Of a stretch of DNA of 64,000 bases, positions 40,192 to 47,869 are shown in pieces. Location of the stretch: contig URQH01000003.1 of assembly GCA_900549955.1 (NCBI GenBank), positions 1-64,000 on the forward strand, read 5' to 3'. A program made the translations under genes and the position numbers. Positions within the stretch are counted from its first letter, which is position 1; the number at the start of each line of letters is the position of its first letter. A model generated the notes under the pieces. It was not told the origin of the DNA, made no database searches, and worked only from the letters and a program-made list of their open reading frames with translations. Origin of the DNA: an uncultured Eubacteriales bacterium. GTDB taxonomy: Bacteria > Bacillota > Clostridia > Christensenellales > CAG-138.

Positions 40192-41325
40192 TTACGCCAG
40201 TATCGGGTAAGGCAGCGGCGGCGAAAAGAGCGGCAGCGCGATCCTATCTCCAAAGCCTTTCATGCGCGCGAACAGGAACCGTTCCGCAATCCGGCGCTCT
40301 TCCGGCAGCACCGGCAGCCCCATGGTCACAACGCCCTTCCCGCCATAGCGGAACTCGTGCGCGGCATAGCCAAACAGCTGCTCGGCATAACAGTTGCCCC
40401 ACAGCGCAGGGATGACGTACATCGCCCCGATATGTCCGCACTCTTCCGGCGTCAGCGCCTCCTCCTCCATCCAGACGTACCCCACGGCCTCGCCCTTGAG
40501 ATAGCCCAGGGCAATGTAGTTCGGATGCTGTGCCAGCAGCGCCAAAGCGCGCGCGCGGCAGGCGGCATCCTCCAGATCGTCCGTGCCCGCGCGTTCGAGC
40601 CGCTCCTGGTGCATCAGCCGCAGCAACACGTCAAGATCTTTCTCCGGCTGTACCGCATTGACCGCCATGTTGATGTCCGCCCCCGCCACGCCGTTCCACG
40701 CCCGGCGGAGGTCGGCCGGCAAATGCGAATCATCGTTTACATACGCCACGGAAAACTCGCCGCCGCCATCCACATGCAGAAGGCTGACGGCCGTGTTATC
40801 GCCGTGCCCGACAATGGCCACGTCGCTCAGGGGGCGGCCCATGACCGCGCACAGCCCCGCCTTGATGGCGCAGGAATGAGAAACGCACAGCGCTGTGCCG
40901 TCCCCCACTTCGCGGGCAATGCGGCGCAGCGCAAATACCAGCCGATCCGCCGCCTGCTGAAAGGTACTGCCGCCCGGCGTCGTATGCGCCCACGGATGCT
41001 CCTCCCAGTTGCGAAAATCCTCGGGATAGTCCTGCGCGATATTGCCCCAGGCCATGTCTTCCCAAATTCCCGTGGTGACCTCCCGAAGATGGATCCTGAC
41101 CCGTATCGGAATGTTCCGCTCCCGCGCGATCGGTTCCACCGTCATGACGGAGCGGAACGCATCGCTTGTATAAATCGCATCAATGGGCGTGCCGGAAAAA
41201 CGGCGGCGAAGCATCTCGCTTTGCTGATAGCCCTTGGCCGTCACCAGCGCATCCGTCTGCGCCTGCGTGCGGCGGCAGGCGTTTCCTTCAGATTCGCAGT
41301 GGCGGATCAAATAGATGCTTGCCAA
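40192..41325 (-). CDS. Histidine phosphatase fused to a GNAT-like acetyltransferase domain
   Basis: A 377-residue two-domain protein. Residues 1-200 are a phosphoglycerate-mutase-like phosphatase: IYLIRHCESEGN with the phospho-accepting His9 (RHC instead of the usual RHG), the downstream Arg in SDAFRSVMT, and the second catalytic His in CVSHSCAIKAGL. Residues about 230-377 resemble a GNAT fold (YIALGYLKGEAVGYVWM, GAMYVIPALWGNCYAEQLF). The start is TTG, 8 bases from GGAGG. It is the first gene after the promoter at 41.6 kb and precedes the sugar permeases, so it may dephosphorylate an imported phosphoester. Confidence 0.83.
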   Translation of the reverse strand: MASIYLIRHCESEGNACRRTQAQTDALVTAKGYQQSEMLRRRFSGTPIDAIYTSDAFRSVMTVEPIARERNIPIRVRIHLREVTTGIWEDMAWGNIAQDYPEDFRNWEEHPWAHTTPGGSTFQQAADRLVFALRRIAREVGDGTALCVSHSCAIKAGLCAVMGRPLSDVAIVGHGDNTAVSLLHVDGGGEFSVAYVNDDSHLPADLRRAWNGVAGADINMAVNAVQPEKDLDVLLRLMHQERLERAGTDDLEDAACRARALALLAQHPNYIALGYLKGEAVGYVWMEEEALTPEECGHIGAMYVIPALWGNCYAEQLFGYAAHEFRYGGKGVVTMGLPVLPEERRIAERFLFARMKGFGDRIALPLFSPPLPYPILA

Positions 41326-41542
41326 CGTGTGTGCCTCCTTCGGTGTCGTGGTGGTGTCTTGCGCCCTTGCGCTCCCGGCCGGCGTTTTGGTCTGAACCGT
41401 TTTTGTGTCTTACGCGAGGTTTGATGCATGGATGAGGGTTATCTGTTTCGTTCCGTCTCTCGCCTGTCCTCTTCTGTCAAAGCCCAATTGTCCGCATGAT
41501 GTTCATTAACACGGGATCAGGATACCCGCGCGGTTTCAGAAA

Positions 41543-41551
41543 TTTAGTAAA
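41543..41551 (-). promoter_or_regulatory. TTTACTAAA motif downstream of the ABC operon promoter
   Basis: On the minus strand GTTTACTAAATTT covers this site, about 40 bp past the predicted start. It is the mirror-type relative of TTTAGTAA sequences near the 2-oxoacid dehydrogenase promoter and is a candidate repressor site. Confidence 0.45.
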
Positions 41552-41595
41552 CTTTTTCGGAGTTACATGGTAAAAAATCGTTTCTTTACACTTCA

Positions 41596-41625
41596 ATATT
41601 ACACATATACCCGCGATTATGTCAA
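41596..41625 (-). promoter_or_regulatory. Promoter of the phosphatase/ABC operon
   Basis: On the minus strand TTGACA (41625-41620) is followed by TAATAT at 18 bp (41601-41596) or TGTAAT at 16 bp. It sits in an AT-rich island between the SDR gene and the TTG start at 41325, giving a leader of about 260 bases in which no gene is seen. Confidence 0.65.
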
Positions 41626-41670
41626 GACTAATTCCTGTTTTTGAAGAATAAATACAAAAATACTGGTTTT

Positions 41671-41684
41671 AAAATTACTAAACA
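41671..41684 (-). promoter_or_regulatory. TTTAGTAATTTT motif upstream of the ABC operon promoter
   Basis: The minus strand reads GTTTAGTAATTTT here. The 12-mer AAAATTACTAAA (plus strand, 41671-41682) recurs exactly at 47644-47655 near the 2-oxoacid dehydrogenase operon. Confidence 0.5.
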
Positions 41685-41698
41685 AACGTTCGGCAACA

Positions 41699-42457
41699 CT
41701 ACATGTAGAGCCCACCGTTGACGTTCATCGCGTCCCCGGTCACATAGGCGGACAGGTCGCTCGCGTAGAACAGGACGGCGTTCGCCACCTCGTCGGGCGT
41801 GCCGTACCGTCCAAGGGGAATGTAGGTCTTCGGATCCCTGGCAGACCAGGAGAGTGTCTTACCCATCGGCGTCAGGATGTTGCCCGGGCAGACGGCGTTC
41901 GACGTGATGTTGTATGCTGCGCCGCTGAGCGCGAAGCATTTACTGAGATTGAGCACCGCCGCTTTGGCCGCCGCATAGGCGGCGCCGGAACTGCGCCCGC
42001 CGCGCAGCGCCGCCAGGGAGGACATGTGGACGAGCTTCCCGTAGTTCTGCTCTTTCATGATCTCCATGACCGCCTGCGTGCAGAAGAACGCGGCCTTGAG
42101 ATCGATGTCCATGACCCGATCCCAATCCCGTTCGGTGGTCTCCTCGAGAGGCGTGGCGTTGACGATGCCCGCATTGTTCACCCACACATCGATACGGCCA
42201 TACAAATCGCGGATGCGCGCGACGTTCTCCCGGATATGCGCAAAGTCGGAAACGTCCAGATACAGGCATTTCGCCTCGCCGCCGCAGGACACGATCTCCT
42301 CCGCCGTAGCCTGCGCCGCTTCCATATTGATATCGGTGATGATCGCGCGGGCGCCAAAGTCGGCCAGCCGGCGCGCAATGGCCGCGCCGATCCCCTGCCC
42401 GGAGCCGGTAACGACCGCAACCCTGTCCTGCATCAACATATGTGCCTTTCGCTCCAT
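41699..42457 (-). CDS. Short-chain dehydrogenase/reductase
   Basis: A 252-residue classical SDR. The nucleotide motif is VVTGSGQGIGAAIARRL, followed by NNAG, the catalytic Ser region (MSSLAALRG), and Tyr/Lys in YAAAKAAVLNL. The C-terminus VTGDAMNVNGGLYM is family-typical. The ATG at 42457 has the best spacing to GAGG; other in-frame ATGs lie two codons before and six after. It ends the E1-E2-E3 operon, where acetoin (diacetyl) reductase-type or 3-oxoacyl-type roles are possible. The sequence does not decide. Confidence 0.85.
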   Translation of the reverse strand: MERKAHMLMQDRVAVVTGSGQGIGAAIARRLADFGARAIITDINMEAAQATAEEIVSCGGEAKCLYLDVSDFAHIRENVARIRDLYGRIDVWVNNAGIVNATPLEETTERDWDRVMDIDLKAAFFCTQAVMEIMKEQNYGKLVHMSSLAALRGGRSSGAAYAAAKAAVLNLSKCFALSGAAYNITSNAVCPGNILTPMGKTLSWSARDPKTYIPLGRYGTPDEVANAVLFYASDLSAYVTGDAMNVNGGLYM

Positions 42458-42536
42458 CGTCATACCTCGCTCTGTCCCTTCCCGGCGGCGGGATACCGCC
42501 ATGTCTTTCGCCGCGGCCGTCGCGTCCCTGTCCGGC

Positions 42537-43907
42537 CTACGCCTTGTGAACAGCCGCGCCGAAGGCATCCAGCGCCGCCTCGCGCAGCATCTCGCCAAGC
42601 GATGGGTGCGCCACGATCATGCGTTCCCACTCCCGCAGCGTCAGGCCTTTGTCAACCGCCAGCGCGGCAAAGGCGATCAGCTCCGAGGCGTTCTCGCCTA
42701 CGATCGTCATGCCAAGCAATTTCGTCGTCTTCCGGTCGGCAACGGCAAACACCCTGCCCGACGCCCCTTCCGCCAGCGCCATGCCGTTGGTGGCATAGTC
42801 GAACGTGCCCATGGCCGGCTCATACCCGGCCTGTGCAGCGAGCCCGACGGTCAGGCCGACGCGGGCAAAGCAGGGAATGGTATAGACGCAGCTCGGGATT
42901 GGCGCCGCCGCTTCCGGCTCTTCGTCCGTCAGGATATGGTGCAGCGCCGCTTCGCCTTCTGCATATGCGGCATGCGCAAGCTGTGCGCCGCCCGCCACAT
43001 CGCCAATGGCATACACCCCGTCCAGATTGGTGCGCTGCGCCCGGTCCACCTGGATGAACCGCTTTTCGCTCAGCGCAAGTCCCAGCTTCGCAGCGTCCAC
43101 GCCGGCCAGGTTCGGACGGCGCCCGGCGGCCATGAGGACCTGGTCGGACAGCAGCGTCTCCTCCGCGCCGTCCACGCTGCAGCGCGTGCCCAGGCCCTGC
43201 GGCGTCCGCTCGATGCGCAGCACCTTCGCCCCCGTTATGATGCGGACCCCCCTGCGCTTGAGCGCCTCCGTCACCAGGGCGGCGGCCTCCGGCTGCTCGT
43301 TGGCCAGGAGGGCCGGCAGCATTTCCACAATGGTAATTTCCGTGCCAAAGGCGGCAAACGCGCTTGCAAGCTCCAGGCCGATCACGCCGCCGCCGATCAC
43401 CGTCATGCGGCGGGGCAGCCCCTCGAGCGCCAGCGCGCCCGTGCTGTCAATGGCCAGCTCGCGCCCCGGTATGGGCGGGGCGGACGGCACGGAGCCGGTG
43501 GCCAGGATCACGGCCTCGCCCCGATATTCCCGCCCGCCGCAGCGGACGACGCGCCCGCTATCCAGCGTGGCTTCGCCGCTGACCACCGTGACGCCGGCCT
43601 TCTGCAGCAGGAAGCGCACCCCGCCAACCAGCTTGGCCGTCACGGCGTCCTTGTCCTTCTGGAGCTTCCGGAAGCTGAACGTGCCGACGTCGCGCAGGAT
43701 ATCCTTTCCGGCCAGCGCCCGGAGCTTTTCAAACGTCGCCGCCTTATCGACCAGGTACTTGGTGGGAATGCAGCCCACGTTGAGGCAGGTGCCGCCCAGG
43801 CGGTCCTTTTCAAACAGGGCCACCGTCTTCCCGTGTTTTGCGGCCTGGATGGCCGTCGCGTACCCGCCCGGGCCGCCTCCCACGATCAGAATGTCAAATG
43901 TCTCCAT
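42537..43907 (-). CDS. lpdA: Dihydrolipoyl dehydrogenase (E3)
   Basis: A 456-residue flavoprotein that reoxidises the E2 lipoyl group with NAD. FAD motif ILIVGGGPGGYATAIQAA, redox disulfide Cys41/Cys46 in GGTCLNVGCIPTK, NAD motif MTVIGGGVIGLELASAF, second FAD motif GVYAIGDVAGG, and the C-terminal active-site His in ERMIVAHPSLGEML are all present. It follows the E2 gene by 13 bases in the operon order E1 alpha, E1 beta, E2, E3, SDR. Confidence 0.95.
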   Translation of the reverse strand: METFDILIVGGGPGGYATAIQAAKHGKTVALFEKDRLGGTCLNVGCIPTKYLVDKAATFEKLRALAGKDILRDVGTFSFRKLQKDKDAVTAKLVGGVRFLLQKAGVTVVSGEATLDSGRVVRCGGREYRGEAVILATGSVPSAPPIPGRELAIDSTGALALEGLPRRMTVIGGGVIGLELASAFAAFGTEITIVEMLPALLANEQPEAAALVTEALKRRGVRIITGAKVLRIERTPQGLGTRCSVDGAEETLLSDQVLMAAGRRPNLAGVDAAKLGLALSEKRFIQVDRAQRTNLDGVYAIGDVAGGAQLAHAAYAEGEAALHHILTDEEPEAAAPIPSCVYTIPCFARVGLTVGLAAQAGYEPAMGTFDYATNGMALAEGASGRVFAVADRKTTKLLGMTIVGENASELIAFAALAVDKGLTLREWERMIVAHPSLGEMLREAALDAFGAAVHKA

Positions 43908-43920
43908 GCCCGCGCCCCCT

Positions 43921-45201
43921 TCAGCACAGCATCAGCGCAGGCGACTCCAGCAACGTGCGGAGCTCCTGCAGGAACTTTGCGCCATAGGCGCCGTCGACAA
44001 TGCGATGGTCAAAGGAGCCGGTCACGTTCATCCTGTGCACGGGGCGGAACTGCTCGCCGTCCCACACGGGCTGTACGGAGATGCCCCCGACCGCCAGGAT
44101 ACAGCTCTCCGGCGGGTTCACAATGGCGGTAAACGCCGTCACGTCGAACATGCCGAGGTTGGAAATCGTGATGCAGCCGCAGCCCATCTCGTCCGGGCGC
44201 AGGCGTCCGTCCCTCGCCTTTTCCACCAGCTCCCGGTACTGCTGCGAAATCTCCCGCAGGCCCATGCCGTCCACCCCGCGCGCCACGGGCACCACCAGCG
44301 CCCCGTCAAGCGCAACCGCAAGGCCGATGTTGACGCGCCGGAACGCGCGGATCTCGTCCTCTTCAAAGCGGGCGTTGATCAGCGGGTACTTGCGCGCGGC
44401 GGCGGCCACGGCCTTGGCGAGGATGTCGTTATAGGAAAGCTTCACGTCATACCGTTCGGCAGCCAGCTTCCGCAGGGCCATGCAGCCCTCCATATCCACG
44501 GCGACCGTGCACTGGAACGCGGGGATGGCCCGCACGGATTCCAGCATGCGTCGGGCGATGGCCTGCCGCATCCTGCTCTGCGGGACCACTTCGTAGTCCG
44601 CCTCCCCCGGCGCGGCAGAAGCCGCGCCTGCCACGGCGGCCTGCGCCGCACGCACATCCTTTCGGGTGAGCATGACGCCGTTTGCGGGTGAAAGCCCGCC
44701 GAGGTCCACACCCAGTTCGCGGGCAAGCATCTTGGCGTTCGGCATGGCCGGCCACTGGCTCCGCTGCGCGGGCTGCGGGGCAGGTTTTGCCTCCGTCCGG
44801 ACAGCGCCGCCCAGGATGGGCAAATACTCCTGCTCCGCGTCCAGCGTTCCGGACGCGCCAGCGGGCACCCGGGCTTCCGGCGCATCGGCGGCGGGCTGTG
44901 CCGGCGCCTCGTCCGGCACGGCGGCGGGCGCCTTGCCCCCCGGCGTATAGGACTTTTGATCCTCCTCGGACCCGATCGCCACAAGGGGCATGCCGGCGGT
45001 CACGTCGTCCCCCTCGCCGACCAGCACTTCCAGCACCAGCCCCGCCGCATAGCTCTCCACCGGGAGCACGGCTTTATCGGTTTCCGCCTCGAGCAGGACG
45101 TCGCCCCGCTTGACGCGGTCCCCGGCCTGAACCTTGATCGAGACGATGCGGGCCGCATCGGTGGTCTGCCCTGCGGACGGCATTTTGATCTGCTGTATCA
45201 T
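43921..45201 (-). CDS. Dihydrolipoamide acyltransferase (E2)
   Basis: A 426-residue E2 core subunit. One N-terminal lipoyl domain carries the lipoyl Lys43 in EAETDKAVLPVES. An Ala/Pro-rich linker and a peripheral-subunit-binding domain (PNAKMLARELGVDL) follow, then the catalytic domain with SFDHRIVDGAYG, whose His and Asp are the acyltransfer residues. Only one lipoyl domain is present, as in acetoin dehydrogenase and many Gram-positive complexes. The ATG at 45201 follows GGGAGGGAG; the longer upstream frame was rejected. It depends on LplA-type lipoylation. Confidence 0.93.
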   Translation of the reverse strand: MIQQIKMPSAGQTTDAARIVSIKVQAGDRVKRGDVLLEAETDKAVLPVESYAAGLVLEVLVGEGDDVTAGMPLVAIGSEEDQKSYTPGGKAPAAVPDEAPAQPAADAPEARVPAGASGTLDAEQEYLPILGGAVRTEAKPAPQPAQRSQWPAMPNAKMLARELGVDLGGLSPANGVMLTRKDVRAAQAAVAGAASAAPGEADYEVVPQSRMRQAIARRMLESVRAIPAFQCTVAVDMEGCMALRKLAAERYDVKLSYNDILAKAVAAAARKYPLINARFEEDEIRAFRRVNIGLAVALDGALVVPVARGVDGMGLREISQQYRELVEKARDGRLRPDEMGCGCITISNLGMFDVTAFTAIVNPPESCILAVGGISVQPVWDGEQFRPVHRMNVTGSFDHRIVDGAYGAKFLQELRTLLESPALMLC

Positions 45202-45324
45202 GAAAACGCTCCCTCCCTCGTCGATAATCGAATGCTCTCCGTTTCGCGTCCCCGCTCCGGCACGGCGCTTTGCGCACGTGCAATCGGCCTCCTCCACGGC
45301 GCACAGCCGGGCGGAGGCCGAAGC

Positions 45325-46338
45325 TCACAGCCTGGCAAGCCGGCGGGCGCCGTCGATGATGTTCTGCACGGACGGCAGGACGTATTGTTCGAGCGGCGGC
45401 GAAAAGGGCGTCGGGGTGTCCGCGGCGCCGAGGCGGACGACGGGCGCATCCAGCAGGGTAATGGCGTGCTCCGCCACATAGGAGCTGACCTGCGCGCCCC
45501 ACCCGCAGTTGTAGTGATCCTCGTGGACGATCATGAGCTTCCCGGTCTTCTCAAGGGAGGACAGCACCGTTTCATAATCAAAGGGGACCAGGCTGCGCGG
45601 ATCGATGATCTCGCAGCTGACGCCTTCCTTCTCCAGCTCCTCGGCGGCCTGTGCGGCCCGGTACCACATGAGCAGGTTTGCCACAATGGTCACATCCTTG
45701 CCTTCGCGCCGGATGGCGGCCTTGCCAAAGGGCACCGTGTAATCGCCGTCCGGCACCTCGCCCGCGGAGCTGATCTGCCCCGCCTCCTTGCGCGAGCCGC
45801 CATAGAGCAGCTTGTGCTCGAACACCAGCACCGGGTTGTCGTCGCGGATAGCCTGCTTGAGCATGCCCTTGGCGTCATAGGCGGTGGAAGGGCAGATGAC
45901 CTTCAGCCCCGGCACATGGGTGAAATAGCCCTCCAGGCTCTGGGCGTGCTGCGCGCCGCGATTGGTCGCGCCGCAGGGCGCGCGCAGCACCATGGGAATG
46001 CTGACCTGGCCGTTTGACATGTAGCGCATCTTGGCCGCCTGGTTGACGAGCTGGTCCATCATGCAAAACAGGAAGTCCCCGTACTGCAGGTCGGCGACGG
46101 GACGCATCCCCGCCATGGCCGCGCCCACGCATACGCCGCCGATCAGGATCTCGGAAATCGGGGTGTTGATGACGCGTTCAAAGCCAAACTCCTCCGACAG
46201 CCCCTTGGTCACGGTAAACGCGCCGCCCATGCCGCCGGGGATGTCCTCGTCCTCGCCAATGCAGAACACGGCGGGATCGCGCCTCATTTCTTCGGCAATG
46301 GCGCTCTTGAGCGCGCCGGCAATCGACATCACAGCCAT
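45325..46338 (-). CDS. 2-oxoacid/acetoin dehydrogenase E1 beta subunit
   Basis: A 337-residue thiamine-dependent E1 beta subunit (transketolase-type C-terminal half). Typical parts are FCIGEDEDIPGGMGGAFTVTKGL, FGFERVINTPISE, MRYMSNGQVSIPMVLRAPCG and the C-terminal DAPVVRLGAADTPTPFSPPLE. Its ATG overlaps the E1 alpha stop in TGATG, indicating tight coupling and a heterotetrameric E1. Sequence alone does not separate pyruvate, acetoin and branched-chain E1s with certainty; acetoin dehydrogenase is favoured by the operon setting. Confidence 0.93.
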   Translation of the reverse strand: MAVMSIAGALKSAIAEEMRRDPAVFCIGEDEDIPGGMGGAFTVTKGLSEEFGFERVINTPISEILIGGVCVGAAMAGMRPVADLQYGDFLFCMMDQLVNQAAKMRYMSNGQVSIPMVLRAPCGATNRGAQHAQSLEGYFTHVPGLKVICPSTAYDAKGMLKQAIRDDNPVLVFEHKLLYGGSRKEAGQISSAGEVPDGDYTVPFGKAAIRREGKDVTIVANLLMWYRAAQAAEELEKEGVSCEIIDPRSLVPFDYETVLSSLEKTGKLMIVHEDHYNCGWGAQVSSYVAEHAITLLDAPVVRLGAADTPTPFSPPLEQYVLPSVQNIIDGARRLARL

Positions 46339-47318
46339 CAGTCGTTTCCCTCCTTAAATACGTTTGAGAGCGCCTCTTCGAGCGCGGGGAACGGCGCCTG
46401 CTTGGCATATTCCACCGCATCCTCGATCTCCTGTTCGATGGCCGCCTCCACCTTTTGGAGCTCCTCTTCGGAGATCACGCCATGCTCCAGGATCTGCTTG
46501 CGGAACAGCACCACGGGGTCCCGGGCGAACCATTCGGCCTCCTCCTCCTTGGGTCGGTAGCCGCAGGCGTCGTTGCGGGAATGGCCGCCGTGGCGATAAG
46601 TCTTCAGCTCCAATATCGTGGGGCCTTCGCCGGCGCGCGCGCGCGCAATGGCGCGCGTCGCCGCTTCGTTGACCGCCAGGACGTCGTTGCCGTCCACCAC
46701 TTCCCCGGGAATCCCATAGACCTCGGCGCGATCCGCCGCCACGTTCTTTTGCAGGCAGGTGAGGCCGATCGACGTCGTGGCGGAATACAGGTTGTTTTCA
46801 CATGCAAAGATGACAGGCAGTTTCCACAGCCCGGCAGCGTTCATCGTCTCGTGGTAGGAGCCCTCGTTGGTAGCCCCGTCGCCGAGGAAACAGACGACGA
46901 CGTTCGGTTTTTTCTGCATCTTAAAGGCCAGGGCCACGCCTGCCGCAATCGGCAGGTTGCCGCCGACGATCGCATTGGCGACCATGGCGCCCACCGTGAT
47001 GTCGCCCGTGTGCATGGCGCCGCCCTTGCCGCCGCAGCAGCCCTCGGCCTTGCCGAACATCTCGCACATCATGGCGCGCGTGCTGATGCCCTTGGCGATA
47101 TCATGCCCGGCGGGGCGATGCGTGGAGGCCATCCAATCCTCATGGCTCAGATCGTAGAGCATGCCCACGGCGCACGCCTCCTCGCCGGTGCTCTGGTGGA
47201 TGGTGCCCGGCATGATCCCCTCGAGGAACAGGTAATAGATGCTTTCCTCGTATTTTCGGATCTCGTACATTTTTTTGTACATGCCGAGCGCTTTTTCATG
47301 GGATGGGAAATCGCTCAT
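46338..47318 (-). CDS. 2-oxoacid/acetoin dehydrogenase E1 alpha subunit
   Basis: A 326-residue E1 alpha subunit with the thiamine diphosphate motif GDGATNEGSYHETMNAAGLWKLPVIFACENN shown here in parts GDGATNEGS and CENN. The metal-site region is GNLPIAAGVALAFK, and YRHGGHSRND is the conserved phosphorylation-loop-like segment. It is the first gene of the complex operon, with GGAGGAG ahead of the ATG and a leader of about 100 bases from the predicted promoter. Confidence 0.94.
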   Translation of the reverse strand: MSDFPSHEKALGMYKKMYEIRKYEESIYYLFLEGIMPGTIHQSTGEEACAVGMLYDLSHEDWMASTHRPAGHDIAKGISTRAMMCEMFGKAEGCCGGKGGAMHTGDITVGAMVANAIVGGNLPIAAGVALAFKMQKKPNVVVCFLGDGATNEGSYHETMNAAGLWKLPVIFACENNLYSATTSIGLTCLQKNVAADRAEVYGIPGEVVDGNDVLAVNEAATRAIARARAGEGPTILELKTYRHGGHSRNDACGYRPKEEEAEWFARDPVVLFRKQILEHGVISEEELQKVEAAIEQEIEDAVEYAKQAPFPALEEALSNVFKEGND

Positions 47319-47383
47319 CGTTCGCTCCTCCTGTCAAATCGTATGTTTGCTGTAAAAAAGGCGACGGGTGCTGCCCGCTCCGG

Positions 47384-47402
47384 TTAAAATATTTTACTAA
47401 TT
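47384..47402 (-). promoter_or_regulatory. TTAGTAAAATATTTTA operator-like site in the dehydrogenase leader
   Basis: The minus strand reads AAATTAGTAAAATATTTTAA. Its core TAAAATATTTTA (47385-47396) is a perfect 12-bp palindrome, placed about +17 to +35 from the predicted start. Its TTAGTAA part relates it to the sites at 41.5, 41.7 and 47.65 kb. Confidence 0.5.
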
Positions 47403-47425
47403 TATTTCGTAGTTTTTGTACACCA

Positions 47426-47454
47426 AGCATACTACCCTTGCGGATGTTTGTCAA
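47426..47454 (-). promoter_or_regulatory. Promoter of the 2-oxoacid dehydrogenase operon
   Basis: On the minus strand TTGACA (47454-47449), a 17-bp spacer and TATGCT (47431-47426) precede a start near 47419, about 100 bases before the E1 alpha ATG. Confidence 0.75.
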
Positions 47455-47643
47455 TATCGCGTCGCAATTTTCCCGACTCAGAAAGCCCGGGATTGGGATT
47501 ACATTGTGCTGAATCTGCGCGAATTTTGCCGGGATTTCGGCGTATTTTCCCAAATAACGAGGAAAAGCAGCGCAATTGCTGCCGGCGGCCGCACGGGCGC
47601 CGCGGCGCAGTCGGCTTGCGCATGTGCGCGCAGGCTGCGCTGT

Positions 47644-47655
47644 AAAATTACTAAA
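47644..47655. promoter_or_regulatory. Second TTTAGTAATTTT motif between divergent operons
   Basis: AAAATTACTAAA here is identical to 41671-41682. It lies about 190 bp upstream of the dehydrogenase promoter and 33 bp upstream of the GNAT gene -35. The intervening 47455-47643 has no recognisable gene. Confidence 0.5.
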
Positions 47656-47687
47656 TAAAAAGACAGGCGGGGCGGGGCGCGCCTCGC

Positions 47688-47716
47688 TTGTCATTCGCGC
47701 CGATCCATTGTAAAAT
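47688..47716 (+). promoter_or_regulatory. Promoter of the tandem GNAT gene
   Basis: TTGTCA (47688-47693), a 17-bp spacer and TAAAAT (47711-47716). Directly after it AGGCGCCGCC (47718-47727) and GGCGGCGCCT (47741-47750) form a 10-bp perfect hairpin at the start of the leader. Confidence 0.65.
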
Positions 47717-47800
47717 AAGGCGCCGCCTGTCGTTTGGGCCGGCGGCGCCTGTCACCTGGATACAAACATCTGCCATTTGATTTGGAAAGGGGGCGTTGTC

Positions 47801-47839
47801 ATGGAATGGAATCGTGTGTGGAGGGTGCACGCTTTCTAA
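47801..47839 (+). CDS. Leader peptide MEWNRVWRVHAF
   Basis: A 12-codon open frame with its own strong ribosome binding site (GGAAAGGGGG, 47784-47793) ends 30 bases before the GNAT start. Its last codons and stop overlap the arms of the attenuator hairpin. The position and overlap match regulatory leader peptides of inducible resistance genes such as erm and cat, in which ribosome stalling changes mRNA folding. The peptide has two Trp and two Arg codons. No direct evidence of translation is available. Confidence 0.55.
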   Translation: MEWNRVWRVHAF

Positions 47840-47862
47840 CCCTCCAGATCATTTTTTGGAGG
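47819..47862 (+). promoter_or_regulatory. Mutually exclusive hairpins controlling the GNAT ribosome binding site
   Basis: Stem A pairs TGGAGGGT (47819-47826) with ACCCTCCA (47839-47846). Stem B pairs CCTCCA (47841-47846) with TGGAGG (47857-47862), which is the Shine-Dalgarno of the GNAT gene. The two share the same strand segment and cannot coexist. A run of six T (47852-47857) after stem A could also permit transcription termination. Confidence 0.6.
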
Positions 47863-47869
47863 TAACCAG

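Noticed and set aside
42057..44132. A 691-codon plus-strand frame opposite E3 and E2
   Set aside because: Antisense to lpdA and the E2 gene, both with complete catalytic motifs.
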